This document shows, piece after piece, positions 1 to 10,384 of a stretch of DNA of 64,000 nt (the first letter of the stretch is position 1; every line of letters starts with the position of its first letter). The notes beneath the pieces were generated by a model. That model saw only the letters and a program-made list of their open reading frames with translations, was not told the DNA's origin and did not search any database. The translations under genes were made by a program, and so were the position numbers. This DNA is from Methylobacter sp. (lineage in GTDB: Bacteria; Pseudomonadota; Gammaproteobacteria; Methylococcales; Methylomonadaceae): positions 1-64,000 of the forward strand of contig NZ_SCTW01000102.1 in NCBI RefSeq assembly GCF_004322395.1, read 5' to 3'.

Positions 1-953
1 ATTTTCTGTAACCTGACTCGCCATTCTATTTCCGGTTCGCATGGCGAAATTTTTCAGCCTCCTCATTTGCAAATTCTTGCAAATGCTATTCGTACTTACA
101 TAAAAACCAAATAAGTTCAGCTTCATTGAATATTTCAATCCTCAAATATCTGTCAGCGTGCCGCAGCATTTTGTTGATAAGAACCTCAGATCGGGCCGAT
201 AGACACTCTGGAATATATTTTTACAATCTTTGTCGTACGCCGAAGACTTAAGATGTTCAGATGGACTGGAGAGTGTAATTCAATTTCTTGGCTGCCGGTT
301 TACCTCTCATTTCTCTCTTAGAAGACTGTCGGACTTATCAGCTTCTATGTCTCATCTATGTGTAAAATAGCACTGAATTCAACCATTTCACCGGCATGAA
401 TTTATGCGTCACTTTATCCAAATTTGATCGAAACCAACAGTATTTGCTTCCTTTAATTACACCCGAGGCTAGATCATCCCTACCTTGCAGCCGTGCGCGG
501 GTTAGATCTAAAGAACGCTCTATATGAGTAAGCCATTCCTTCCGTCAAGGGGTTAGATGTCAAGAATTATTACAACTTCTAAAGAGACAAATAAAACAGG
601 AAGTTAATACCATAAAAATTAATTTCTCATTAGCCACAGATAAATTATAAATCAGGAACCGTATATACAAATGAAGCACGCACCGTAGTAAAAGCAACAC
701 GGATCGTTAATACGGGCGTTAATCTTCAAGTTATTCCATTTCCAAAATTCGGATGAATCACATTTTAGCTCTCGCGAAAAATCCTGGCGCGCTTACTGAG
801 TAGCGTTAAAAACAACTGAGTTTCCAATAAAGCGAAAAAGTGTCATGTTTTTTTACAACTACGCTTGCGTCCATAGTACATAGAATGAAACCCATGCAAT
901 CATATTCATAATAACTCCTTATATATCAATATATTGTTATTTTAATCACCTTG

Positions 954-970
954 TTGGCACAAGACCTGCA
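954..970 (+). promoter_or_regulatory. sigma-54 (RpoN) promoter of the PEP-CTERM gene
   Basis: TTGGCACAAGACCTGCA has GG-N10-GC spacing and matches YTGGCACG-N4-TTGCW; ~80 bp upstream of the ATG at 1050. Confidence 0.75.
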
Positions 971-1049
971 TATGTTATTGCAGGTGGACTGAACCACTCT
1001 GAAATAATTAACTTTCACTTAATTAAAAACACAAATAGGAATAGAAACC

Positions 1050-1922
1050 ATGAAAACTAAAAAATTGACAGCAAGCGCTGCCGCACTCGCAGCGGTAATG
1101 GGATTGGCAGCAGCAAGTAGCGCAAATGCTTTTACAATTTATCCTGGCCAAAATTTATTGGAGGACGATGATTTTGAATCTCAAGTCGTCGATACTAACG
1201 GCAATAACCAACTTGACGTGGGCGATACGTTAGAAGGTATAGTCAATATTACAAAAATCGTAGGACAAAGCATACCCGGCCTTCCTTTTAATAACGTTCT
1301 AGGCAGTGGAACCCAATTAGCCGCAATCTTCAAGACCGAGGTTACCTCCAGAACCGATATAGTGCCTGGTTTTGCAAATTACAGTTTCGGCACGAAAACG
1401 GGCGAAACATCAATATTCAAGTTTTTCGCACTGAATGCTGAGACATTTCCTTCAAGTGGTGGATGTACATCATTTGCCGCGTGTGAAACTCTTTTAACCG
1501 CAGGCGCATCTGCATGGTGGGAATTTGGCTTTACTGGGGATGCCGATGAAGAATGGAATTCTACAAACACACCAGTGAATCCTGATATCTTCACGGGCGT
1601 TTCAACAAGCTTGGCTTTGGGCAACTTCAAATTTGCACTTGGCCTTATCGACAAGCACAATGCTCCCGATCTTAAATTGGTAGATTTGGATTGCCTACCC
1701 GGAATTCTTTATAACTGCGCAGGCGACGGCAAAGTTCAGCTTGCTGCTAGCGGTTCCGTTTTAGGCACAAAAGAAATTTTGGCCCAAAACCCCAACTTCC
1801 CCTACACCGTATCCAGCGATACCGATTTTCATATCAACGTAGTACCCGAGCCAACCAGTCTAGCTCTACTCGGCGCAGGTCTATTTGGTTTTGGATTCAG
1901 ACAGCGTAAAAACCAAGCTTAA
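1050..1922 (+). CDS. PEP-CTERM sorting domain-containing secreted protein
   Basis: N-terminal signal peptide; C-terminal VVPEPTSLALLGAGLFGFGFRQRKNQA (PEP motif, hydrophobic stretch, basic tail). Confidence 0.92.
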   Translation: MKTKKLTASAAALAAVMGLAAASSANAFTIYPGQNLLEDDDFESQVVDTNGNNQLDVGDTLEGIVNITKIVGQSIPGLPFNNVLGSGTQLAAIFKTEVTSRTDIVPGFANYSFGTKTGETSIFKFFALNAETFPSSGGCTSFAACETLLTAGASAWWEFGFTGDADEEWNSTNTPVNPDIFTGVSTSLALGNFKFALGLIDKHNAPDLKLVDLDCLPGILYNCAGDGKVQLAASGSVLGTKEILAQNPNFPYTVSSDTDFHINVVPEPTSLALLGAGLFGFGFRQRKNQA

Positions 1923-2288
1923 TCCGGCATTAGTTATCTGGAAGCACCATCCGTGGAGCTTCCAGATACAATACCACCTCTTACCTATTTAAGAATGCCG
2001 TTTTTCGTTACTGCTTACGAGCAATAATCCCCGCAATACATGGGCTGTAGCCCTCCCGATTTAAAAAATGTGTTCCACCCGGATCAATTTTGACAGTGTA
2101 AAAACCCACATACCAAACTAATCTTTATTCCCAAAGCTGGACGGGGCATATTGCGTAAATATCTATCGTCAATACAACAAACACGGTGCTAGAAATCCCC
2201 CTGGCTAATTTGAAAAAAATTAATCCATTTTCCACGCTCCATGTAAAAATGCTCCTCCACAACAATTATTAAATCAGGAGAGAACACC

Positions 2289-3347
2289 ATGCCCACATCC
2301 GGCGCTTTAAACCTCATTTTACAAGCCGCGCACCAAGCACCGTCCGCCGACAATTCCCAGCCGTGGCGATTGGGCTGGTTTAATCAAACTTTAAGCGTTG
2401 CTTATGACACCGCTCGGGTAAGCCATAAAACTTTCCCGGCCGATAGCCCGGCGACCCTATTAACAATAGGTGCGGCTCAGGAAAACATTACCCAGGCCGC
2501 GAATGCAATCGGACACCCACTTACATGGCAAGTTCCTACCAGCCTGGATCCTAATCAGCCTGTTTACTGTCAGGCTCTGCTTGAACAAGCCACTGAAAGC
2601 ACTCAAGTTTCCGCTGATGCGCTGCCTTTATTCAAGCGGCACACCAACCGCTTACCTTATCGAGCACAAAGGCTACCCGAAACCTTGCTCAATACGTTAA
2701 AAAAACAAACAGAAGCATCGGCCCACGTGGTGGTTATCGATCAGCCGTCGACAATCAGTCAGGTTGCCGGTTTGGTTAAACAGGCTTCTGAAATTCGATT
2801 TCAAACCCGTGAAATCCACGAATGGCTTGCTAAAAGTTTACGCTTTGGCAAATCCTCTGGTTCGTACGATGACGGTTTAGATGTGAATACTTTGGATTTA
2901 CCTCCAGGCGGCATTGCCTTTCTGAAGCTAATCAGTGCTTGGCCGCGCATGAAAATCCTTAATTTATTAGGCGCTTATAAAGCTTTGTCATTTATTGATT
3001 CCAGGCCGGTTAAAGATGCTCCTGCGCTGGTGGCCATTGTCGGACCTTCGGGCTTTCAGGATATTTTAGCTGCAGGCCAGTTGATGGACCGTATCTGGAT
3101 TGATTTAAACGCTCAAGGTATCGCAGTTCATCCCTATTATGTGATTGCCGATCAGTTACACAGGCGGCAAGCAGGGGCAATTCCTGCCGGTTTAGAAAAA
3201 CAGGCCGATGCAGTCTTTACCAAGGCTAGGGAAATATTCCAATTCGGCGAAGGAGAAACATTACAGATGCTGCTACGGGTTGGCTATCCTAAAAAAACTC
3301 CGGTATTGTCGAAGCGGCTACCACTTGAAGTTGTTTGTTCCATATAG
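2289..3347 (+). CDS. Acg-family nitroreductase-like protein
   Basis: APSADNSQPWRLGW motif and overall Acg-type nitroreductase pattern; RBS aggag upstream. Confidence 0.8.
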   Translation: MPTSGALNLILQAAHQAPSADNSQPWRLGWFNQTLSVAYDTARVSHKTFPADSPATLLTIGAAQENITQAANAIGHPLTWQVPTSLDPNQPVYCQALLEQATESTQVSADALPLFKRHTNRLPYRAQRLPETLLNTLKKQTEASAHVVVIDQPSTISQVAGLVKQASEIRFQTREIHEWLAKSLRFGKSSGSYDDGLDVNTLDLPPGGIAFLKLISAWPRMKILNLLGAYKALSFIDSRPVKDAPALVAIVGPSGFQDILAAGQLMDRIWIDLNAQGIAVHPYYVIADQLHRRQAGAIPAGLEKQADAVFTKAREIFQFGEGETLQMLLRVGYPKKTPVLSKRLPLEVVCSI

Positions 3348-3353
3348 CCGTTA

Positions 3354-3389
3354 GGTTATTGGGTTGCTGTTTTTTGCAACTCAATAACC
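3354..3389. terminator. long hairpin at the end of the nitroreductase gene
   Basis: GGTTATTGGGTTGC / GCAACTCAATAACC arms (one mismatch); no clear downstream T-tract. Confidence 0.45.
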
Positions 3390-3444
3390 TCTAATTATCC
3401 TGGCAATGCAAGCAGCGCCTATTTTGTATGAAAAATTAAGCTAT

Positions 3445-3462
3445 TAATGATAGCTATCATTA
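3445..3462. promoter_or_regulatory. perfect 18-bp palindrome resembling a Fur box
   Basis: TAATGATAGCTATCATTA, self-complementary, similar to GATAATGATAATCATTATC. Confidence 0.4.
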
Positions 3463-3510
3463 TCTCGAAATAGATAGCCACATAAATACTATACAGCGAT
3501 ACAACCTAAA

Positions 3511-4395
3511 TCAAGCTACTGTTTTCTCAGCTATTTTTTTAAATTGCCGTTTTGCCAGCATTAACCTAAGGCGTTGTAAAGGATTGCTGTTTCCTCCGGG
3601 ACGCCAAGTTTTGACCAGCTTGTTTTGATAAGCGTCAAAATGCAGACCCCATGGCGCCGCGACTATATTGCCCCGTTTCAACAAGATTTTTAACGCCTGG
3701 GAAGCTGCAACACCTGCGCAGAGCTCGCAGCCCATCGGTGTGGAGGGACCTTTGTGATTTAGTAGATCAAAGGTTGTCGGGTCAACCAGATAGCCGCCAT
3801 GCAACATGGCGGGCGATAATCCGATTAAAAAATGCAGAGCTTTGTCCATGTCCGACTTTCCTTGCATTTGAAAGTATTGTTCAAAAGTCATTTGCCCGGG
3901 CAGGAAATTTAAGAATGCTGAACCCATACCTAGCGGCGCGGCAGTGACCGCTGGAATACCACGTTCGGCGCAAGCGGCAAAAATTGATTCACGGGCGGCA
4001 AAAGCAAAAAAATCGATGCCATCCACATATACATCCACATCTGTTAAAAATTCTGCCAGATTATCCGGGGTTACACCGTCTGGAAATTTTTTTATTTCCA
4101 ACGTAGGATTGACATCAAGTGCCATTTCTTCAAGGACTTCGGATTTGTGGCGATTAAGATGAGACATGCTGGCACCAGCCTGGCGATTAAAGTTAGGCAG
4201 TTCAAAACGGTCAAAATCGGAAATGTTAAATTTTCCGACACCTAATCGCGTCAGGGTTATTAAATGGCTTCCACCTACACCACCTAAACCGGCAATAGCG
4301 ACGCGTTTGTTTTTTAGTATATTTTGTTCTTCGCGGGTCATCCAGCCGATGTTTCTTGAAAAAGCAGTATGGTAATCAAAGAGTGTGTTGGTCAT
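3511..4395 (-). CDS. ThiF/MoeB/HesA-family E1-like adenylyltransferase
   Basis: GLGGVGGSH nucleotide-binding motif, DFDRFELPNFNRQ, VDGID, single GCELCAG CxxC pair. Confidence 0.88.
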   Translation of the reverse strand: MTNTLFDYHTAFSRNIGWMTREEQNILKNKRVAIAGLGGVGGSHLITLTRLGVGKFNISDFDRFELPNFNRQAGASMSHLNRHKSEVLEEMALDVNPTLEIKKFPDGVTPDNLAEFLTDVDVYVDGIDFFAFAARESIFAACAERGIPAVTAAPLGMGSAFLNFLPGQMTFEQYFQMQGKSDMDKALHFLIGLSPAMLHGGYLVDPTTFDLLNHKGPSTPMGCELCAGVAASQALKILLKRGNIVAAPWGLHFDAYQNKLVKTWRPGGNSNPLQRLRLMLAKRQFKKIAEKTVA

Positions 4396-4657
4396 GGTAA
4401 TGGTCCTGATAATTTAAATTGCGGGACGAGCTTAATCGTTTCTAACCATATATCATCTTTAACAATTCGACAATCCATTTATTTAACCGATTATTAATTG
4501 AATATATTGAGAATAAATTCTTCTCTCCTTATTTATGTGATCAACAAAAACTGGTTTTCGATGTTTATTTTTTCAGATTGTTAAGAACCATTTTTATTAT
4601 TCCGCTATAATTTTCCAAACAATTAATTACCTATATTAAAATTAAAACGGTATTCCT

Positions 4658-5389
4658 ATGACTAAAAGCATTATTGATACCTTTAACGAATATTTCGATA
4701 TAGTACCTGCAATTTCGGACGAGCTTAAAAACGAGGTTTATAAATTGCGTTATCAGGTATATTGCCTTGAAACCGGATTTGAAGACCCCGCTTTACACCC
4801 TGACGGTATGGAATACGACGAGTTTGACAGTCATTCTGTCCATTATCTGATTCGTCATCGAAAACTTGGTGTTTATATGGCAACGACTCGTCTTATCCTG
4901 CCCTGCCCGGAGAACATTGAAAAACTATATCCAATCGAAATATATACAAAAATAGACGATTTTGGAGCGCTAAAACATATATCAAGAAATTGTCTAGCGG
5001 AAGCGTCGAGATTTTGCGTATCAAAGGAGTTTAGACGAAGAAAACATGAGATAAATACCGTATCGGGTATTAGTGAAGAAGTAGAAAAAGTTTTTGCTCA
5101 AGATGAGCGGCGTATTTTTCCTCATCTTACCCTTGCGTTGTTCACCTGTTTAATTAAAATGAGTCGCGAAAACAACGTCCTTGATTGGTATGCAGTTATG
5201 GAACCGGCATTGATACGGGTTTTTTCAAGCATAGGGATGAATTTTATCGGCATCGGTCCATTAACGGATTATCATGGCATGCGGCGTCCTTGTACCATTA
5301 GGGTAGATGATTTGTTGAATGGAGTGGCAAGAAAAAACACAGAATATTGGGATGTGCTAACTAATAAAGGACAGTTCTGGGCCATATAG
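4658..5389 (+). CDS. PEP-CTERM/exosortase system-associated N-acyltransferase (N-acyl amino acid synthase-like)
   Basis: MTKSIIDTFNEYFDIVPAISDELKNEVYKLRYQVYCLETGFED; GNAT/autoinducer-synthase-like N-terminus typical of this family. Confidence 0.85.
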   Translation: MTKSIIDTFNEYFDIVPAISDELKNEVYKLRYQVYCLETGFEDPALHPDGMEYDEFDSHSVHYLIRHRKLGVYMATTRLILPCPENIEKLYPIEIYTKIDDFGALKHISRNCLAEASRFCVSKEFRRRKHEINTVSGISEEVEKVFAQDERRIFPHLTLALFTCLIKMSRENNVLDWYAVMEPALIRVFSSIGMNFIGIGPLTDYHGMRRPCTIRVDDLLNGVARKNTEYWDVLTNKGQFWAI

Positions 5390-5536
5390 CCTAAAATTAA
5401 CTATGCCCATACGCATCATTGTCGGTTTACTTCCTGCGGACAAGTAACACTACAAACATGACAAAGTCAAAGATAACGTTTACCTTGTTTAAGGCATGCA
5501 GCGTCGTAGTATATGAAATTCATACCAGTAATCAAT

Positions 5537-6826
5537 TTACAAGATGCCTATTGCACGGCGTAAGTGCAGCACAGCCAATGCCGCATCATAATTGGCATCG
5601 TTAAAATTGCCGTGCGTAGTAGTACGTAAATCTTCCGCCTTAAGCACGTCTGTATTGGTGGACAAACCCTGCTGATAGCGGTCGGCAGTCACTTTTAAGT
5701 TTTCATCGGCTTGCGCTATGGCTTGCTGAGTCACCGTTATGCGTTTTTGTGTTTCTTGAAAATCCAACCAAGCCTGTCTTACTTCTAATCCGATCATGGT
5801 GGTTAAATCATCCCGCTGCTCTTTTAAGGAAATAGCTTGCCGAGTAATCGTATCGCTTCGATGACGGGAACTGCCGTCAAATATTTTCCACTCCACTCCG
5901 ACATTAGCCATCCACATACCCTGAAACGCCTGATAGCGGTTTTCCTGATATTGATAGCCGCCATTAACGGCAACCTGTGGCAGCAGATCGGCTTTTGCAC
6001 TCTCCGCCTGCTGTTCCAATGATTCTGTCTGTTGTGCAAGTGCTGCCAATTCCGGACGCATTTTTAACGCGTTGCTGCTCAGGTCGCTTAATGTTTCTTT
6101 TGGAACATTCGGGAACTGGTGGACCAGTTTAACGGCATTGGCAAGATTTCGATCCAACAACCGGTTATAGTGCGCCCTAGCAACATCCAGCTGATTATTC
6201 GCCTGCACAACCAGCTGCTGGGCATTGACTAATTCGACATTGGCCGCCAATACGTCATTGCGCGCGACTACGCCTTGATCGAACAGATTGTTCACATCCT
6301 TCATGTGCTGCCCTAACATATCGACATGACTTTGCGCGACCTGTAAGGCGCTTTCCTTGCGCAATACCGTGACATAGGCTTCCGCCACCTGCATTTTGAT
6401 GTTTAATACCGAGGTGATCTCGTTGGATTGAACTGCTTGCAATGAAGCTTCGGCGGCATCAATGCTATGACTGATGCGGCCGCTGGTAAAAATAGGCACC
6501 GAGGCGATCGCCTGAGCTTTTACGCTTCCGGCCTGGCTGGTATTAAACTGAGCTGTTTGGCCGTCTATTTGGGTTTTTGCTGTGGGTGTTTCACTAAACT
6601 GAGTATAACCACTGCTCACATTAAGGCTTGGCAATCGTTGCCCTTTAACCGAATTCAACTGCTGTTCTGATGCGCTGGTATCGGCTTTTGCTGATTTGAT
6701 CTGATGGTTATTTTCGATAGCAATGCTCCAGGCATCTTCCAACGTTTCCGCCGAAGCTTCTGTAGCAGTCAATATTATTAAAACGCTCATCAAGCCGGCA
6801 ATCAGACAATTGTTATTCATTAGCAT
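5537..6826 (-). CDS. TolC-family outer membrane efflux protein
   Basis: Signal peptide; TolC-like repeats (LEDAWSIAIENNHQIKSAKAD..., VRQAWLDFQETQKRI). Confidence 0.92.
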   Translation of the reverse strand: MLMNNNCLIAGLMSVLIILTATEASAETLEDAWSIAIENNHQIKSAKADTSASEQQLNSVKGQRLPSLNVSSGYTQFSETPTAKTQIDGQTAQFNTSQAGSVKAQAIASVPIFTSGRISHSIDAAEASLQAVQSNEITSVLNIKMQVAEAYVTVLRKESALQVAQSHVDMLGQHMKDVNNLFDQGVVARNDVLAANVELVNAQQLVVQANNQLDVARAHYNRLLDRNLANAVKLVHQFPNVPKETLSDLSSNALKMRPELAALAQQTESLEQQAESAKADLLPQVAVNGGYQYQENRYQAFQGMWMANVGVEWKIFDGSSRHRSDTITRQAISLKEQRDDLTTMIGLEVRQAWLDFQETQKRITVTQQAIAQADENLKVTADRYQQGLSTNTDVLKAEDLRTTTHGNFNDANYDAALAVLHLRRAIGIL

Positions 6827-6934
6827 AGAGCATACCCATATATAAAAATTTAGAACTCTCTATAATTATAGTTGGGATTTTTCTTAGAAACTATCTTAAA
6901 TACTGCAGCTAAGTTATTTAATTTTTTTAGTTTC

Positions 6935-7600
6935 TCAGTTTTTAATAATACCGTCTTCGAGTTCCACTATCCGATCAGCGATATCAAGAATTCGATAGTC
7001 ATGAGTCACCAGCAATATGGTCGTGCCTGATTCTCTGGCAAGTTTTTTAAGTATGCCAACTGCGTCGTGACCGCTTTGCTTATCCAGCGATGCAGTAGGT
7101 TCATCGGCAAGTATGATTTTTGGATTACCGACCAAAGCCCGCGCAATTGATACGCGTTGGCGCTGGCCGCCTGAAAGTTGGTCCGGCTTGTAATGAAGAC
7201 GGCTGGATAAGCCTACGGCAGACAACAACTCTGCGGAACGTTTAAGTCGTTCTCGCTCATTCAAGTCACTGTGCATTTCAAGAGCCATGCTGACGTTTTG
7301 CACAGCAGTCAATGATTTAAGCAAGTTGTGTTGCTGGAAGATATAGCCTATTTGCTGGCGTATTTGCACTTTGATGTGCTCTATACTGTTTACAAGCTGC
7401 TTGTTCAATACTGAAACACTACCTTCTTCCGCTTGGCGTAATCCACCAATAATAGTCAATAAGGTGGTTTTCCCCGATCCCGACGGCCCGGTCATGATAA
7501 CAATCTCACCGGCATCTATAGAGAGGTTGACCTGTTTTAACACCTGTCTTTGCAATTCACCGTTGCCATAGCTAAAACTCAAATCTTGTACATTAATCAT
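6935..7600 (-). CDS. ABC transporter ATP-binding protein, DevA/LolD-like
   Basis: Walker A GPSGSGKTT, signature LSGGQRQRVSIARAL, Walker B ILADEPTASLD; adjacent to DevC- and DevB-like genes. Confidence 0.92.
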   Translation of the reverse strand: MINVQDLSFSYGNGELQRQVLKQVNLSIDAGEIVIMTGPSGSGKTTLLTIIGGLRQAEEGSVSVLNKQLVNSIEHIKVQIRQQIGYIFQQHNLLKSLTAVQNVSMALEMHSDLNERERLKRSAELLSAVGLSSRLHYKPDQLSGGQRQRVSIARALVGNPKIILADEPTASLDKQSGHDAVGILKKLARESGTTILLVTHDYRILDIADRIVELEDGIIKN

Positions 7601-7612
7601 GTCTGTCGGCCA

Positions 7613-8782
7613 TCAGAACATATCCGCAGGATTAGCCGATTTAAGTTTACGCATGGCGAGCATACCGGCCGTTGCACACATGGTTAAAATAAATAGGAAG
7701 ATGGTAATAGTTTTATTCAATGTCATAGGCATGGGCATATAAATTTGTCCCTCAGCCAAGTGATAAAGACCAATTGACAATATATAGCCCGGCATAAACC
7801 CTAAAATAGCCAAAAAAAATGCCGATGCAAAAACAACTCTTATAAAATAATTGTTCTTGTATCCCATCGCTTTTAAAGTGGCAAACTCATTCAGATGGTT
7901 AGCTATATCAGTAAAGAGAATTTGGTAAACGATTACCATGCCTACTACCAACCCCATAACTGCCCCAAAACCAAAGATAAAACCGATAGGGGTCCTAATT
8001 TGCCAATAAAGCTTCTCAGATGCGACTAATTGATCAAGCGTGAAAAAATTGATATTTTTATTAAGCATGGCCGTAAGTTCTGACCTTACTTTCTCTACAT
8101 TAGCACCTGGCGCCAGTTTGATAATTCCAAGGTCGATCTTTTCAAGAGTCCGGTTGGGAAAAATCCGTGAAAAATTCAAGTCACTGGTGACCACATTAGC
8201 GTCGGCCGAAAACGAGATTCCCAACCGAAAAAGCCCTACCGTTTTAACTTTATGGTCATTTATTTCATTAAGATCCTTTCCCTCGGAAATTAATTTACGC
8301 ATGAGGCCAAATTCAGGCCGGGAGGATTCATCAAAGAGTATCGTATCTTGTTGGCGAAGCTGTTCATGGTTAGCCTGGATTTCCTTGATATCCATAAGAT
8401 TAACGTCTGTGTCATATCCATAGACTACCAATGTTCTTTTAATTCGTGTTTCTGTATCCTTGAATTGAGCTAACCCCATATACATAGGATAGGCGGAAGC
8501 TACTTCAGGATGGCCAAGGGCGCGCATTAGTTCGCTGCGTTCAAATTGTACCGAACGCCACATTGCTTCGGTTTGTTTGTGCATAAGAAATAAATCGCCA
8601 TTCATTTTGGTTGGCGAAGAAGAAGCGCCGGCAAAAAGTGAGTCTTTAAAGCCAATCTGCATAAAAACCAACACCGTAGCAAACAATACGCCGAATATAG
8701 CGGCTATGAGCTTGGTGCGGTCATGAAACAATTGCCGCCAAGCCAGACGCGCAGGAAACCAAAATGATGTAATCAGACTCAT
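7613..8782 (-). CDS. DevC-like ABC transporter permease (FtsX/MacB-type)
   Basis: N-terminal TM plus three C-terminal TMs; DevC-like sequence (PARLAWRQLFHDRTKLIAAIFGVLFATVLVFMQIGFKDSLF). Confidence 0.88.
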   Translation of the reverse strand: MSLITSFWFPARLAWRQLFHDRTKLIAAIFGVLFATVLVFMQIGFKDSLFAGASSSPTKMNGDLFLMHKQTEAMWRSVQFERSELMRALGHPEVASAYPMYMGLAQFKDTETRIKRTLVVYGYDTDVNLMDIKEIQANHEQLRQQDTILFDESSRPEFGLMRKLISEGKDLNEINDHKVKTVGLFRLGISFSADANVVTSDLNFSRIFPNRTLEKIDLGIIKLAPGANVEKVRSELTAMLNKNINFFTLDQLVASEKLYWQIRTPIGFIFGFGAVMGLVVGMVIVYQILFTDIANHLNEFATLKAMGYKNNYFIRVVFASAFFLAILGFMPGYILSIGLYHLAEGQIYMPMPMTLNKTITIFLFILTMCATAGMLAMRKLKSANPADMF

Positions 8783-9756
8783 GGCCGTATCCGTGTTTGA
8801 ACCTGCCGATAAATCTGGTGTTGTAAATCGGTAACCGCTTTATCTTCCAAAGTCAGGCGTACCTCGATAACCCTGTTGTCTTTGTCGGCCAGCGGATCGG
8901 TATCGTTTAAGTCATTTTTTCTGACCTGAAAGCCAAGCTCTCGCACCTGAGCTTTATAAGGGGTTGGATAGCCTATTAATTGGATTTCCGCTGTTTGTCC
9001 GACATGGACTTTGGTCAAATCGGCTTCATAAACTTCCGCCACAACATCAAGCTGAGTCAAATCAGCTATTTCCAATAAACCCTTGTCTGTAATTCTTTCA
9101 CCAGGCCGGGCCTGTACTTTGATAATAGTGCCGGCAATAGGCGATTTGATGACGGTTTTAGCCAGATTTTCTTCCGCTACCTGTTGATCGGCCTTGGCGC
9201 TTGCGATTTCCGCTTGCAATTGAGTTATTATTGCTTGCGATTGCTGGAAAGACAGACGCTTTTGATCGGCTGTTGAAACGCTGGCTGTAGCTGTTTTAAT
9301 AAGCGATTGATAACGCGCATGTTCTTTCTCATTATAGGCATGGGCGATTTTTTCAACGGCTAGTTTTGCCTCAAGAACCTTCACATTAGCTTTTGCGACT
9401 TCAATATCCGCTTGCCTTTTACTATGATCAGCCAATAAACCTAATATGTCTTCACTTTTGACCAGATCACCTTCCTGAAAAAAAAGTTTCTGTAAATTAG
9501 CGCCTTCAACACCAGCATTATGAGAGACGCGAATTACCCGGCTACGAGGTTCGATCCGTCCTAGAGCACCAACACCCATAAGCTGATCACTGGGTATTTT
9601 TGAACCATCTAGCTTCGTCTCCGTAATTTGTTCTGCCGAGGCAAAGCCAGTCAAATCGATAACAGCATTTAAACTAAGAAAAATAATTAACTGAAGAGTG
9701 CTAAGTTTACGAAAGTACATTAATACAATCCTGTTTGTGATAAACCTGTCAATCAA
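8779..9756 (-). CDS. DevB/HlyD-family periplasmic adaptor
   Basis: Lipoyl/barrel-sandwich plus coiled coil; VIKSPIAGTIIKVQARPGERI; overlaps devC-like gene by 4 bp. Confidence 0.9.
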   Translation of the reverse strand: MIDRFITNRIVLMYFRKLSTLQLIIFLSLNAVIDLTGFASAEQITETKLDGSKIPSDQLMGVGALGRIEPRSRVIRVSHNAGVEGANLQKLFFQEGDLVKSEDILGLLADHSKRQADIEVAKANVKVLEAKLAVEKIAHAYNEKEHARYQSLIKTATASVSTADQKRLSFQQSQAIITQLQAEIASAKADQQVAEENLAKTVIKSPIAGTIIKVQARPGERITDKGLLEIADLTQLDVVAEVYEADLTKVHVGQTAEIQLIGYPTPYKAQVRELGFQVRKNDLNDTDPLADKDNRVIEVRLTLEDKAVTDLQHQIYRQVQTRIRP

Positions 9757-10384
9757 ACTTTAATTGCAGTATCAACTGGAAAATTGAAGCTATTTAAATT
9801 GTATAGCATAGCTCAACATGAAAAATAATCTGTTAGAAAAAATTAATTATAGATTTCCTTTCAGACACCACGTAATTTCTTGAGCTCAATACAGAGATAT
9901 TTTAAAGAGGGGAAAGTATTTCATAAGATTACAGCTCATTTGGTTCTTATCAAATATCTAAATATAGCAGCAATTAATGCTCTGATTCTAAATGCCGTTT
10001 TTAATTTGTTTGCCCTGGTGAAGCAGCTTGCTAATCAAAAAGAATTTTGATCACCTACTTATCCAAGGTGAAAATTGCGCGAATTGTGCTCGACCGGATT
10101 TTTGCGAAGAAAAATCTCAATAACGAGAGGCGTCCAAAATGACTAATATAAACATTACATCCGTACAAATTGTCAGTTTTTTTTACACAATTAAAAATTT
10201 TTAGCCATCAAATATATGCCATATAATCACAATACATTGTAATTTAATATAAATTATTTTTTGGTTCAAATAATGCTTTAATTTAAGAACTAATAACGCT
10301 ATTAGCATTTAGCCTTTTAAAATTTGCATTTCAAACTATTATAAATATGTCCCACACAAACGGTAAAAACTAAGGGGAATAAAA

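Noticed and set aside
5537-9756. Heterocyst glycolipid export function for DevABC-TolC
   Set aside because: That role is specific to filamentous cyanobacteria; no glycolipid synthase genes are present here.
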